From assembly GCF_000299035.1 (NCBI RefSeq), contig NZ_AKCS01000005.1, forward strand, positions 186,001-250,000: a stretch of DNA of 64,000 nt, written 5' to 3'. This DNA comes from Bacillus bingmayongensis (GTDB lineage: Bacteria > Bacillota > Bacilli > Bacillales > Bacillaceae_G). A program made the translations under genes and the position numbers. This document shows, one piece after another, positions 41,917 to 49,581 of the stretch; positions within the stretch are counted from its first letter, which is position 1, and each line of letters starts with the position of its first letter. Under the pieces are notes generated by a model. That model saw only the letters and a list, made by a program, of their open reading frames with translations, was not told the origin of the DNA and made no database searches.

Positions 41917-41934
41917 TATTTACTAACTATATAC

Positions 41935-42345
41935 CTAGTTTTCAGTAAGGTTTAACTGCCAAGAAACACCATACTTATCATTTAGCCAACCGAATTTCTT
42001 GCTGAATGGATAAGCTGTAAGTGGCATTAAAACTTCTCCTTCTTGCGCTAACTTATTAAAAACTTCAGCAATCTCTTCCTCTGTATTACAATTTACATAT
42101 AACGACATCGAAGGAGTAAATGTAAACTCATGCTTCACATAACTATCGATACACATAAACTCTTGTCCATTTAATGTGAATGTAGCATGCATTACAGTTC
42201 CTTCTTTGCCTGGTCCATTTGCATCGTAACGAGAAATATTTATAATTTCCGACTGATCAAATAAAGAAGTATATAAATTCATCGCTTCCTCTGCATTGCC
42301 TTCAAACATTAAAAAAGTAGTAATTTTTTGTTTTAAATTCTTCAC
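41935..42345 (-). CDS. VOC-superfamily protein (PhnB/YxkC-like)
   Basis: A 136-residue protein of the vicinal oxygen chelate fold, PhnB/3-demethylubiquinone methyltransferase-like subgroup: ITTFLMFEGNAEEAMNLYTSLF opens the first module, followed by MHATFTLNGQEFMCIDSY, and the second module has LYVNCNTEEEIAEVFNKL and FGWLNDKYGVSWQLNL. Members of this subgroup are mostly of unknown function. A ribosome binding site (AAGGAG) lies before ATG. Single gene. Confidence 0.82.
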   Translation of the reverse strand: MKNLKQKITTFLMFEGNAEEAMNLYTSLFDQSEIINISRYDANGPGKEGTVMHATFTLNGQEFMCIDSYVKHEFTFTPSMSLYVNCNTEEEIAEVFNKLAQEGEVLMPLTAYPFSKKFGWLNDKYGVSWQLNLTEN

Positions 42346-42493
42346 TTAGAAACAGCTCCTTTTATGTAGATACACATGAAATCGTTAGTCCCTCAGTAAA
42401 CGGAACATACATTCTTATAATTGTATATTCCTCAAAAGATACTAAGTTGTCAACTTATAATAACTTCTAAGTTTTGAGAGAATAACAAAATAA

Positions 42494-42529
42494 AAAAGTC
42501 GTTCCTTTCTTTAAAGGAAAACGACTTTT
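42494..42529 (-). terminator. Terminator after the DEAD-box gene
   Basis: AAAAAGTCGTTCCTTT-type arms (AAGTCGTT.../AACGACTT plus TCCTTT/AAAGGA) form a long hairpin with a T-run on the minus strand. Confidence 0.75.
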
Positions 42530-42551
42530 CACTATTAATACTTACTCTATA

Positions 42552-43853
42552 TTAACGACTGCGTCTTTGCTGACCTTGCTTTGTATCACTTTTCTTTTTA
42601 CTTGATTTATCAAATGATCGTTGTTTTTCATTTTTGGATCCTTCACGATTATCTCTTTGACGATATTGTCCCGTTTTCTTTGGTTTCCTTGTGTGTTCTT
42701 TTTTCTTTTGCTCATTTTTTACAGGTGCTTGATTTGCAGGTAACTCCAATTCTTGTCTTTGCAGCGTTGTACCAATGCCTTTTTCAATCTCTTTTAAATG
42801 CATTTCATCTTTCGGTGCAACGAATGTAATTGCAAGTCCTGATCCACCAGCACGTCCAGTTCGTCCAATTCGGTGTATATAGCTCTCTACATCTTCAGGT
42901 ATATCGTAGTTAAATACATGCGTTACACCTTCTACATCTAATCCACGAGCAGCTACATCTGTTGCGATTAAGTATTGAATTTTTGCATCGCGAAAACTTT
43001 TCATCACTCGTTCACGTTTCCCTTGCGATAAATCACCATGAAGTTCATCGCAGTTATAACCATATCCTTTTAAATCACCATATAATTTACTTGCTCTACG
43101 CTTTGTACGACAAAAAATAACAGCTAAAAACGGCTGATCACGGTCCATCACATAGCGCAGCGCATCTTGCTTTGCACGGTCTGTCGTTTCAATTACACGT
43201 TGCTTAATATTATTTACCGTTACTTCTTCGCTTTGAATTTGAATCATCTCAGGTTCTTTCATATAGCGCTTTGCAAGCTTTTTAATATCTTTTGGCATCG
43301 TTGCCGAGAATAACATCGTTTGTTTACTCTCAGGTGTTTCTTCTAAAATGTCTTCTATATCGTATAAAAAGCCGAAATGAAGCATTTGATCTGCTTCATC
43401 TAACACAAGCATAGAAACATTTGATAACACAATCGTTTCACGACGTAAATGGTCTAATAAACGTCCTGGCGTTGCTACAACAATATGTGTATTTCCTTTT
43501 AACTTTCTCATTTGCTGCGCTACATCTTGACCACCATATATAGCAAGAACATTGATATCTTCTTTATGAACAAGCATCTTTTCAATTTCAGTTGTAATTT
43601 GCAGTGCTAATTCTCTAGTTGGTGCAACGATTAAAGCTTGTATATCACTTGATTCGGGATCAATTTTTTCTAAAATTGGTAAAACAAAAGCAAGAGTCTT
43701 TCCTGTTCCTGTTTTTGCCTGACCAATTATATCTTTTCCAGCCATAACAACTGGAATTGCTTTCTCTTGGATTGGCGTTGCTTCAGCAATCCCGGTTTCA
43801 CGTAGTGTATGATTAAATGTTTCACTAATTCCTAATTCTAAAAAGTTTTTCAA
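42552..43853 (-). CDS. DEAD-box RNA helicase
   Basis: A 433-residue helicase with all core motifs: the Q motif ([11 protein letters not shown]), AKTGTGKT (Walker A), [27 protein letters not shown] (DEAD), LFSATMP, then [19 protein letters not shown] and [14 protein letters not shown] basic low-complexity tail (about 375-433, rich in Lys, Arg, Gln) resembles the RNA-binding tails of CshA-type helicases. Likely roles are RNA turnover or ribosome assembly in the cold. I prefer TTG at 43853 (MKNFLELG), preceded by AAGTGATC; a GTG three codons upstream is possible. Confidence 0.9.
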   Translation of the reverse strand: MKNFLELGISETFNHTLRETGIAEATPIQEKAIPVVMAGKDIIGQAKTGTGKTLAFVLPILEKIDPESSDIQALIVAPTRELALQITTEIEKMLVHKEDINVLAIYGGQDVAQQMRKLKGNTHIVVATPGRLLDHLRRETIVLSNVSMLVLDEADQMLHFGFLYDIEDILEETPESKQTMLFSATMPKDIKKLAKRYMKEPEMIQIQSEEVTVNNIKQRVIETTDRAKQDALRYVMDRDQPFLAVIFCRTKRRASKLYGDLKGYGYNCDELHGDLSQGKRERVMKSFRDAKIQYLIATDVAARGLDVEGVTHVFNYDIPEDVESYIHRIGRTGRAGGSGLAITFVAPKDEMHLKEIEKGIGTTLQRQELELPANQAPVKNEQKKKEHTRKPKKTGQYRQRDNREGSKNEKQRSFDKSSKKKSDTKQGQQRRSR

Positions 43854-44036
43854 ACAGATCACTTCTTTTCCTTATTTTTCACATTAAGTTTATATTGTAC
43901 CATTTGTTTCACTAAATATGAAAAATAAGATAATTCTTATCTCCTTTTTTCATACTCGCTATGAATGAATTGGATCAGTTCTTTTTGTTTCTCTATTGAT
44001 TTTGGTAGCAATTTCATATTAGCAGGCGACAAAATA

Positions 44037-44313
44037 AAGTAAAACTTTAATCAGTGGGGGTTTTCTCCATCCCCCACTGATTATTAGCCCTCACCAATCG
44101 GGCTTTTACGGGCAGTTTATCTCCCGACTAACTTCTTTAGAAAAACGGAAGCGGCTCGCTCAGAATCGCAGGACGTTGGAGCACCCGACAGAGAGGCGCT
44201 TTTTGCCTGGTCCGAGGGGGCGAAACGACCGGAGATTCTAGCCGCTAGAGCTGGACAATGCTTTCGCAGAATTTTGAGGTGGGAGTATTACTGCCCGTTA
44301 AAGCGGGATAAAT
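44037..44313. repeat. GC-rich structured dispersed repeat (bcr-like)
   Basis: About 277 bases, far richer in G+C than its surroundings, with several hairpins: CAGTGGGGG...CCCCCACTG at one end, AGCCC...GGGCT and GCCCG...CGGGC inside, and CCCG...CGGG at the other end. One end (ACTTTAATCAG) and the other (TACTGCCC...GGATAAA) are both found in the short element at 18134-18194, and its right end resembles the left end of the tnpB element. It looks like a non-autonomous element of the B. cereus repeat kind. It has no coding capacity. Confidence 0.65.
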
Positions 44314-44480
44314 TTCTTGAGTTTTCGATTGTTCCAAATCAAACTTGTATACCTTGAATCTTCATGTAATTTCCGAAACCATTCTTGTTCGCTTAGCTTC
44401 GCAATATGATGCTTTAACTTCACATCAGCCCTTGGATAAAGCAATATAATATCTGCTACTACATCAAACAATCCCCACAT
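44298..44480 (-). CDS. Small hypothetical protein, 60 residues
   Basis: The start MWGLFDVVADIILLYP has a strong ribosome binding site (GGAGGGGG), so translation is likely. The C-terminal codons run into the structured repeat (the stop is supplied by it), so the original protein may have been cut or extended by the repeat's insertion. A short hydrophobic N-terminus is followed by a basic region (ADVKLKHHIAKLSEQEWF). I do not recognise the family. Confidence 0.55.
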   Translation of the reverse strand: MWGLFDVVADIILLYPRADVKLKHHIAKLSEQEWFRKLHEDSRYTSLIWNNRKLKKFIPL

Positions 44481-44672
44481 ATTCCCCCTCCTATCCTCTT
44501 CCTTTTTTATTCTTATGGAAAATTAACAACAAGAAATAAATGGTAAATAAGTTTATATTATCGATTATTTGTCTATCCTTTTAAAAACTCTATCCTTTTA
44601 AATATTTTTCACATAATGCTGAATACGCTTGTACAAAATTAACGAAAAAAAGACGACATGAGGAGTGCTTGT

Positions 44673-45002
44673 ATGGAGAAGCAGAAACTATGGAAAAAAT
44701 TAAAGAACGGTGCAACAAAGTTAGGTAAGTCCGGTGTATATGAGAGCATTATTTTATATTACACCTTAAAAAAGAACGGACTGCCTGCTAAAGCCAAGTT
44801 GATTATATTAATTGCGCTATCCTATTACGTATGGTCAATAGATTTCATTCCGGATTTAGCGGCTATTATTGGAATTGGCTTGTTAGATGATGTTATAGCA
44901 ATTGCCTGGGCACACAGATATATCATGGTACATACAGATGCCGAAATTCGAGAAAAAGGAAAAGTGAAAATGGAATCCTTATTTGGCTCAGCACATGCAT
45001 GA
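44673..45002 (+). CDS. YkvA-like DUF1232 membrane protein
   Basis: A 109-residue protein with the DUF1232 signature: AKLIILIALSYYVWSIDFIPDLAAIIGIGLLDDVIAIAWAHRYI, where 'IDFIPD' and 'GLLDD' are the conserved acidic motifs, in a hydrophobic hairpin. The family includes YkvA of B. subtilis, function unknown. Start at MEKQKLWKK with GAGGAG upstream; an ATG five codons earlier overlaps that site. Confidence 0.82.
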   Translation: MEKQKLWKKLKNGATKLGKSGVYESIILYYTLKKNGLPAKAKLIILIALSYYVWSIDFIPDLAAIIGIGLLDDVIAIAWAHRYIMVHTDAEIREKGKVKMESLFGSAHA

Positions 45003-45111
45003 TACACAAAATAAAAAAGACGGTCTTCATATTTTATTGAAAGCAAAAAATAAGCTATTATACCTTGGTTTGTAAAGGGATTAAATATAACGTTACACAT
45101 TATATAGAGAC

Positions 45112-45158
45112 AAAAAGGATAGATAATACAGATTTACTCTGTATTATCTATCCTTTTT
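45112..45158. terminator. Perfect 21-bp terminator hairpin
   Basis: AAAAAGGATAGATAATACAG extended by A pairs exactly with its complement across five bases, ending in TTTTT. It serves the DUF1232 gene (+), about 110 bases after its stop. Confidence 0.8.
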
Positions 45159-45274
45159 GGACTACAAATGACCTCATTTACTACTACAACATATGAAATT
45201 TACTGCAATGCATTTCTGGCTAACAATTAACTTGAATTAAACTAATATAAAACTGCTCAGTTGATTTTTTCAGC

Positions 45275-45907
45275 TCATCTATTTATTGAATTCATTAACT
45301 GGAAGAAGTATTCAGGTTTATGAGTCTTATTTAGGTTATACCATGAATGTAATGTGTCTGGTGCAAATACATCTAATTTTTTCAGTACTTCCATCGCAAA
45401 TTCCAGAGGAGCTACTCCTGATGCAGTAACCAAATTCTCACCAGATACCGCAGGTTCCATCTCATAAAATTTTTCTCCTTTATAATTAGGACAGACCATT
45501 TTAATATACTCTAAGTTATTACTTGTATGCTTTCTGGAATCTAGGTATCCCATATTCGCGAGGCCCTCAGTTGCACCACAAATTGCAGCAACAATAGTGC
45601 CAAGCTTTAAAGCTTCGCCAATTTTTTTCAAGATAGGTTGATGAATATCTTCTCTCCAAGTATTCCCTCCAGGTAAAACTAAAAGGTCTTTACTCTCAAG
45701 AGTACATTCATCAAGGGAAATATCTGGTTTTATGCTCAGTCCTCCCATCGTAGTAATAATTTCTTTATTAGCTCCTACTGTAACTACTTTTAAAGGTGCT
45801 AAATCTTTTTTGAAATATCTTCCTGAGTTTAGTTCAGCAATTAAATATCCATATTCCCAGTCTGACATTGTATTAAATACATAAAGATAAACTTTTTTTG
45901 TTTGCAT
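45275..45907 (-). CDS. DJ-1/PfpI-family protein (type 1 glutamine amidotransferase-like)
   Basis: A 210-residue protein with the DJ-1/PfpI fold: LVLPGGNTWRED and the nucleophile-elbow cysteine in VAAICGATEGLANMGYL, with the acidic residue and His (TSNNLEYIK region) placed as in YdeA/YraA-like relatives. Members act as chaperones, deglycases or proteases; which applies is unknown. The N-terminus KVYLYVFNTMSDWEYGYLIAEL is typical of the YdeA branch. Ribosome binding site GGAG upstream. Single gene. Confidence 0.85.
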   Translation of the reverse strand: MQTKKVYLYVFNTMSDWEYGYLIAELNSGRYFKKDLAPLKVVTVGANKEIITTMGGLSIKPDISLDECTLESKDLLVLPGGNTWREDIHQPILKKIGEALKLGTIVAAICGATEGLANMGYLDSRKHTSNNLEYIKMVCPNYKGEKFYEMEPAVSGENLVTASGVAPLEFAMEVLKKLDVFAPDTLHSWYNLNKTHKPEYFFQLMNSINR

Positions 45908-45953
45908 CTAATAACACTCCAATCACAATTGATATAGCCTAGTATAATAAAAC

Positions 45954-45978
45954 TTTCCTGACAACTAACGTCAGGAAA
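45954..45978. terminator. Nine-bp hairpin with A/T flanks
   Basis: TTTCCTGAC pairs exactly with GTCAGGAAA across seven bases. Its place upstream of the DJ-1 gene on the minus strand is compatible with termination of transcripts coming from the relic at 46092. Confidence 0.5.
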
Positions 45979-46091
45979 AAGATCTTAACGTTGTAAATCC
46001 GCATTTCCAAACGTAACCCCTATATTGTAAAACATTTCCGTTTCCCCTTGCGCTAAATAGTATATTATTTATATATTTAGATAATTATTTT

Positions 46092-46385
46092 TCATTTAAA
46101 TGATTCATAATATTTATACATCCATATTTTGTTATTTTTAGCGATATATTGTCCTGTTTGAATTAATAGTTGTACGAGTTCTTTTTTAGATAACTTCATG
46201 TATCTTGTTTTTGCATTCTTTATATTACGTTCCATACTAATACGTCGATAATCGATAGGATTAACTTCAATAGTACTCTTTTGAATAGGCTTGTTAGCAT
46301 GTAATTTTTGTTTGTACGTTACAAAAGTTTTTCCAAAATATCCTAATTCGATTATACAGAAAATGATTGTTGTAGTAAATCTATT
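46092..46385 (-). pseudogene. Unrecognised basic protein, start missing
   Basis: An open minus-strand frame of about 95 codons reads ELGYFGKTFVTYKQKLHANK, then NPIDYRRISMERNIKNAKTR and LSKKELVQLLIQTGQYIAK before TGA. Composition is that of a real, basic, helical protein, but there is no start codon with a ribosome binding site at the 5' end; the first internal ATG would leave only 49 residues. It is probably a 3' fragment of a lost gene. I cannot assign a family. Confidence 0.4.
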
Positions 46386-46437
46386 TTTTTGTTGTGGCAG
46401 TATATGAGGTTATATAGAGGTCTTCTAAAATAAAAAC

Positions 46438-46460
46438 ACACCACTATCAAATAGTGATGT
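46438..46460 (-). terminator. Terminator after the GNAT-aminotransferase operon
   Basis: ACACCACTAT pairs with ATAGTGATGT (one mismatch) around three bases; on the minus strand a T-run (GTTTTTA) follows. Confidence 0.7.
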
Positions 46461-46563
46461 ATCTCTTATTCATATAATGTGTAACATTGTATGAATATAT
46501 TGTTTTTATATCTACTATGATTAAAAACACTTATTTAGTTTTACGGATTATACCGTCTTTTCA

Positions 46564-48141
46564 CTATGCATGTACTTGTTCCACATACTCCTGTAAATAA
46601 TTCAACATTCTTTTCATTTCACGTTCTTTATAATGATTTAAGCAAGCGATTTGCATCCAGTTATTTTGTTGTAAATAGGATGACTCGTAATGGACGATGA
46701 ATCCTTGCAATGCTAACGCGTCTCCTATTTCTTTAGAAGAGGATTCTTTATCTATTGCGATTGTAAGAATAATTGATGAAGCATGTTCCTTAGGTGAAAC
46801 AAGTCGCAATCCCATATCAGTAATAGCTTGTTCAATGAATGCGTACGTTTGATATATTCTCTTATATTCCTGCTCGTCTTCAAATTTCTTTAATGCTTCT
46901 TGCAATGCATGAATTAAATTCCATGATTGAGAATATGGTACACTCCCGTTTTCTTCATATATTCCAACATCCATATACACAGGTAAAATTTTATTCGGCA
47001 TCACAATATGATTGTAAAATACAAAAGATAAGCCGGTATATGCTCCAATTGCTTTTCCGCTGACACCACTCGCAAAGTACACATCTTCTAAGGATAAAGA
47101 TATTGCACCGATTGAACTAATGCAATCAACGCATAATTTGATACCATATTGTTTACTAACTCCAATTAATTTCTCTAAATCATTTAACATACCAGTCGAT
47201 GTTTCATGATGGACAAACCATAGCCATTCATACGCTCGATGTTTCACTAATTCTTCTACTTCGTTATACAAAAATGCCTTTCCTATTTCTCTTTCATATG
47301 TATCAAATGATAAATTCGCTCGAATTGCCTGCTGGACTAAGCGATTTCCAAACTCCCCATTTGTTAAAACCAATCCTCTCCCCTTTAACAGACTCAGTTG
47401 CATGGCGATCGTATCATTTGCTAATGTCCCTGTTCCAAGCATAATTTGCACGTTCTTTGCTTTTGTCATTTGCATTAATCGTTTTTTGACATTTTCCATC
47501 GTGACCTTAAATTGATTGGAACGATGTGAAATTGGATTTGTAAAAAATGCCTTCTGTACATTCTCTGCGATTTCTACAGGTCCAGGTAAAAATGTATATT
47601 CTTTCGTCACAAGACTTGCAATACTAGATTGCTCAAACATAGTCGGTGTAACATACATCGGCTGGAATGCTGCTTGTTCTGTTCCGACTAATTCATAAAA
47701 CGGAAGAAACCCCATTTGCTTATATAACGCAAGTTCGCGTGTTGTTGCTGAAATGAGTGCTAAATCATATCCATTTAGAAGCAAATAGCGATGTAAAAAT
47801 CGAATTAACCCTAATAAAGCCCTTCCATTTCGATATTCTTTCTCTATAGCTAATAATCGAATTTCATATATCTTATTGCCCACCTCTGGTAAATAGTCAT
47901 CTAGATTAGGAATTTTATTATCTAAAGAAAATGGTCGCTTTTCTCGTATCGCAACCATTCCAGCTAGTTTTTTACCATCTAAACAAATTAAATACGTATT
48001 CTCTTCATGAAACGAATCAATACGAATGCGTTCTTCTGCTTGATCATGCTGCGGGATTTCTTCTACAAATGTTTTATAGTTTAGTTTATGTATACTTTCA
48101 AATTCCCAAGTTTGATCGGCGATTTTATAAATTAACCCCAT
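46564..48141 (-). CDS. Fusion of a FeeM/LuxI-like GNAT and a class V aminotransferase
   Basis: A 525-residue two-domain protein. Residues 1-165 form an acyltransferase-like GNAT domain (RIRIDSFHEENTYLICLDGKKLAGMVAIR, then KIYEIRLLAIEKEYRNG and LYKQMGFLPFYELV), of the sort seen in N-acyl amino acid synthases and autoinducer synthases. Residues 180-525 are a PLP aminotransferase of class V: FLPGPVEIAENV, SHRSNQF, GTGTLANDTIAMQL, NGEFGNRL, HHETSTGMLND, CVDCISSIGA and the PLP Lys in ASGVSGKAIGAYTG, close to 2-aminoethylphosphonate/serine-pyruvate transaminases. It is the last gene of an operon with a PlsY paralogue 13 bases upstream. It may make an acylated amino compound; the substrate is unknown. 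Confidence 0.85.
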   Translation of the reverse strand: MGLIYKIADQTWEFESIHKLNYKTFVEEIPQHDQAEERIRIDSFHEENTYLICLDGKKLAGMVAIREKRPFSLDNKIPNLDDYLPEVGNKIYEIRLLAIEKEYRNGRALLGLIRFLHRYLLLNGYDLALISATTRELALYKQMGFLPFYELVGTEQAAFQPMYVTPTMFEQSSIASLVTKEYTFLPGPVEIAENVQKAFFTNPISHRSNQFKVTMENVKKRLMQMTKAKNVQIMLGTGTLANDTIAMQLSLLKGRGLVLTNGEFGNRLVQQAIRANLSFDTYEREIGKAFLYNEVEELVKHRAYEWLWFVHHETSTGMLNDLEKLIGVSKQYGIKLCVDCISSIGAISLSLEDVYFASGVSGKAIGAYTGLSFVFYNHIVMPNKILPVYMDVGIYEENGSVPYSQSWNLIHALQEALKKFEDEQEYKRIYQTYAFIEQAITDMGLRLVSPKEHASSIILTIAIDKESSSKEIGDALALQGFIVHYESSYLQQNNWMQIACLNHYKEREMKRMLNYLQEYVEQVHA

Positions 48142-48154
48142 GTTTTAATCTCCT

Positions 48155-48715
48155 TTATTTTCTATGTGCGTACAAAATCAATATAATAATGAAAATAATT
48201 AATGCAATTGCTACAATAGAGTAAGCATATACAATCATACAAAGTGGTAAACAGGCAATTGTGAATAAACCAGTCTTTGTAAAGTTCTTAAAAATCATAT
48301 AAAACAAAATGAATATACAAACAAGAGTACATGCCAACAAATAATCAAATACAAGTAAGCCACCAATAAATGTCGAAATACCTTTTCCACCTTCGCATTT
48401 AAAGAAAATTGGATATATATGCCCTATAATTACTGCTAGTAACGAAACTAATAGAAAAATAGAATCTTCAAATAAAAGTCTTGCTATATACACAACAACT
48501 GCACCTTTAAACGCGTCTCCTAAAAATGTAGCAATAAAATATCCTTTTCCGTATAAACGCCCCATATTCCGTGCACCAGGGTTTCCACTACCAGCTTCTC
48601 GAATATCCATCCCGTATTTCCATTTTGTAATCATATATGCTGTTAATATGTTCCCAACCATATAAGCGCCTACTATATACAGAAACTGGTTCATGCTGAT
48701 CATATAATCATTCAC
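48155..48715 (-). CDS. PlsY-like glycerol-3-phosphate acyltransferase paralogue
   Basis: A 186-residue membrane protein with the PlsY motifs: GSGNPGARNMGRLYG (usual form S.NpGatN..r..G), GHIYPIFFKCEGGKGIST (h.fPvf..f.GGKG) and a phosphate-handling loop with five or so membrane segments. PlsY transfers acyl groups from acyl-phosphate to glycerol-3-phosphate. Bacillus has a housekeeping PlsY elsewhere, so this one is probably dedicated to a special lipid, given its place next to an acyltransferase-aminotransferase. The start is uncertain; an AGAAAGTG site lies near. Confidence 0.85.
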   Translation of the reverse strand: MNDYMISMNQFLYIVGAYMVGNILTAYMITKWKYGMDIREAGSGNPGARNMGRLYGKGYFIATFLGDAFKGAVVVYIARLLFEDSIFLLVSLLAVIIGHIYPIFFKCEGGKGISTFIGGLLVFDYLLACTLVCIFILFYMIFKNFTKTGLFTIACLPLCMIVYAYSIVAIALIIFIIILILYAHRK

Positions 48716-48741
48716 TTTCTAAGTAAAATATTTTACTATTT

Positions 48742-49038
48742 TCAATAAAGCCTCCAAGTGTACGATGCATATAAATAAGCGATAAAATAAAATATAAAAC
48801 TCACTACCGTTGTAATTCCTATCAGTTTCCATCCCATTACACGTAAGGATTTATAATATTGCAGAATATATCCTGTTAAAAAGGCTACAAATACGCTTAC
48901 GAGTACTATAACTTGTGGTTTATACCATGGAATCTTATCGATTTCTATAATAGATATAATATTTATAAGTACTAGAAATAAGAAACTCGGAAATAGAATT
49001 CTAAATAGGAAAATCCCCATTTTAATCCCTAAACCCAT
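48742..49038 (-). CDS. Small membrane protein, 98 residues
   Basis: Three hydrophobic segments (GIFLFRILFPSFLFLVLINI, VIVLVSVFVAFLTGYIL, LIGITTVVSFIFYFIAYLY) with short charged loops. AAGGAGG lies directly upstream of ATG (MGLGIKMG). It is 26 bases from the PlsY-like gene on the same strand and thus part of the operon. I do not recognise the family. Confidence 0.7.
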   Translation of the reverse strand: MGLGIKMGIFLFRILFPSFLFLVLINIISIIEIDKIPWYKPQVIVLVSVFVAFLTGYILQYYKSLRVMGWKLIGITTVVSFIFYFIAYLYASYTWRLY

Positions 49039-49107
49039 ACAACACCTCCTTTTTGTAAATAATACCAAATATTCACTTTTTAAACGAGACTACTATAGTG
49101 AATTCAT

Positions 49108-49224
49108 TTAAAATAGAGATGATGAGATTTCACTTTTGATAAAATTTATTTTATTAATATGCTCCCCGAAACATCTATGCCATCTAAAGATGTACCAGAC
49201 AGACATTAAACCAACAATATACAT
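49108..49224 (-). CDS. Very small membrane peptide, 38 residues
   Basis: MYIVGLMSVWYIFRWHRCFG followed by a polar tail, with AGAGGTG five bases before ATG. A short hydrophobic N-terminus and Trp/Arg-rich interface are typical of membrane microproteins. It lies between two other small membrane-protein genes on the same strand. Reality as a protein rests on the ribosome binding site and position. Confidence 0.45.
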   Translation of the reverse strand: MYIVGLMSVWYIFRWHRCFGEHINKINFIKSEISSSLF

Positions 49225-49248
49225 AACAGCACCTCTATCTAGGTTTTA

Positions 49249-49515
49249 CTAGAAAATAATTATATAAGTAAACAATGTACAAGCTACTAGAAATAATACA
49301 AATCTAAAAAACAATTGAATTTTTGACGAATATGTACCATCTATAAAAGATAAAACGATTGTCAGCATAATACTTGCAGAAATACTCGTCACAATCCATA
49401 TACTATGCATTTGTGATATGTCTAGCATTCTTAAAAAAGGGGTAAACAAAAGGTTTGAACAAATCACCCCAATTAGAAATAAAAACACACCTTTATAGCT
49501 AAACTTTATACTCAT
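49249..49515 (-). CDS. Small membrane protein, 88 residues
   Basis: Three hydrophobic segments (YKGVFLFLIGVICSNLLFT, IWIVTSISASIMLTIVLSF, IQLFFRFVLFLVACTLFTYIII). I start at MSIKFSY with AGAAGGTG eight bases upstream. It is the first gene of the likely operon that ends with the GNAT-aminotransferase. Family unknown; no homology to PTS components, which lie upstream behind a terminator. Confidence 0.68.
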   Translation of the reverse strand: MSIKFSYKGVFLFLIGVICSNLLFTPFLRMLDISQMHSIWIVTSISASIMLTIVLSFIDGTYSSKIQLFFRFVLFLVACTLFTYIIIF

Positions 49516-49548
49516 AGATTTCACCTTCTAATTTTTTATTATGAAAAA

Positions 49549-49574
49549 AGTGAGATCATCGAAATGACCCCACT
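49549..49574 (-). terminator. Terminator with UUCG-type tetraloop after the PTS genes
   Basis: On the minus strand AGTGGGGTCAT pairs with ATGATCTCACT (two G-U pairs) around TTCG, followed by TTTTTTCAT. It ends the PTS operon and isolates it from the membrane-protein operon. Confidence 0.8.
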
Positions 49575-49581
49575 TTTTTAG

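Noticed and set aside
44037-44313. Considered as a tRNA-like or riboswitch RNA
   Set aside because: No cloverleaf or known aptamer layout; similarity to the short repeat at 18 kb and to the IS end favours a mobile repeat.
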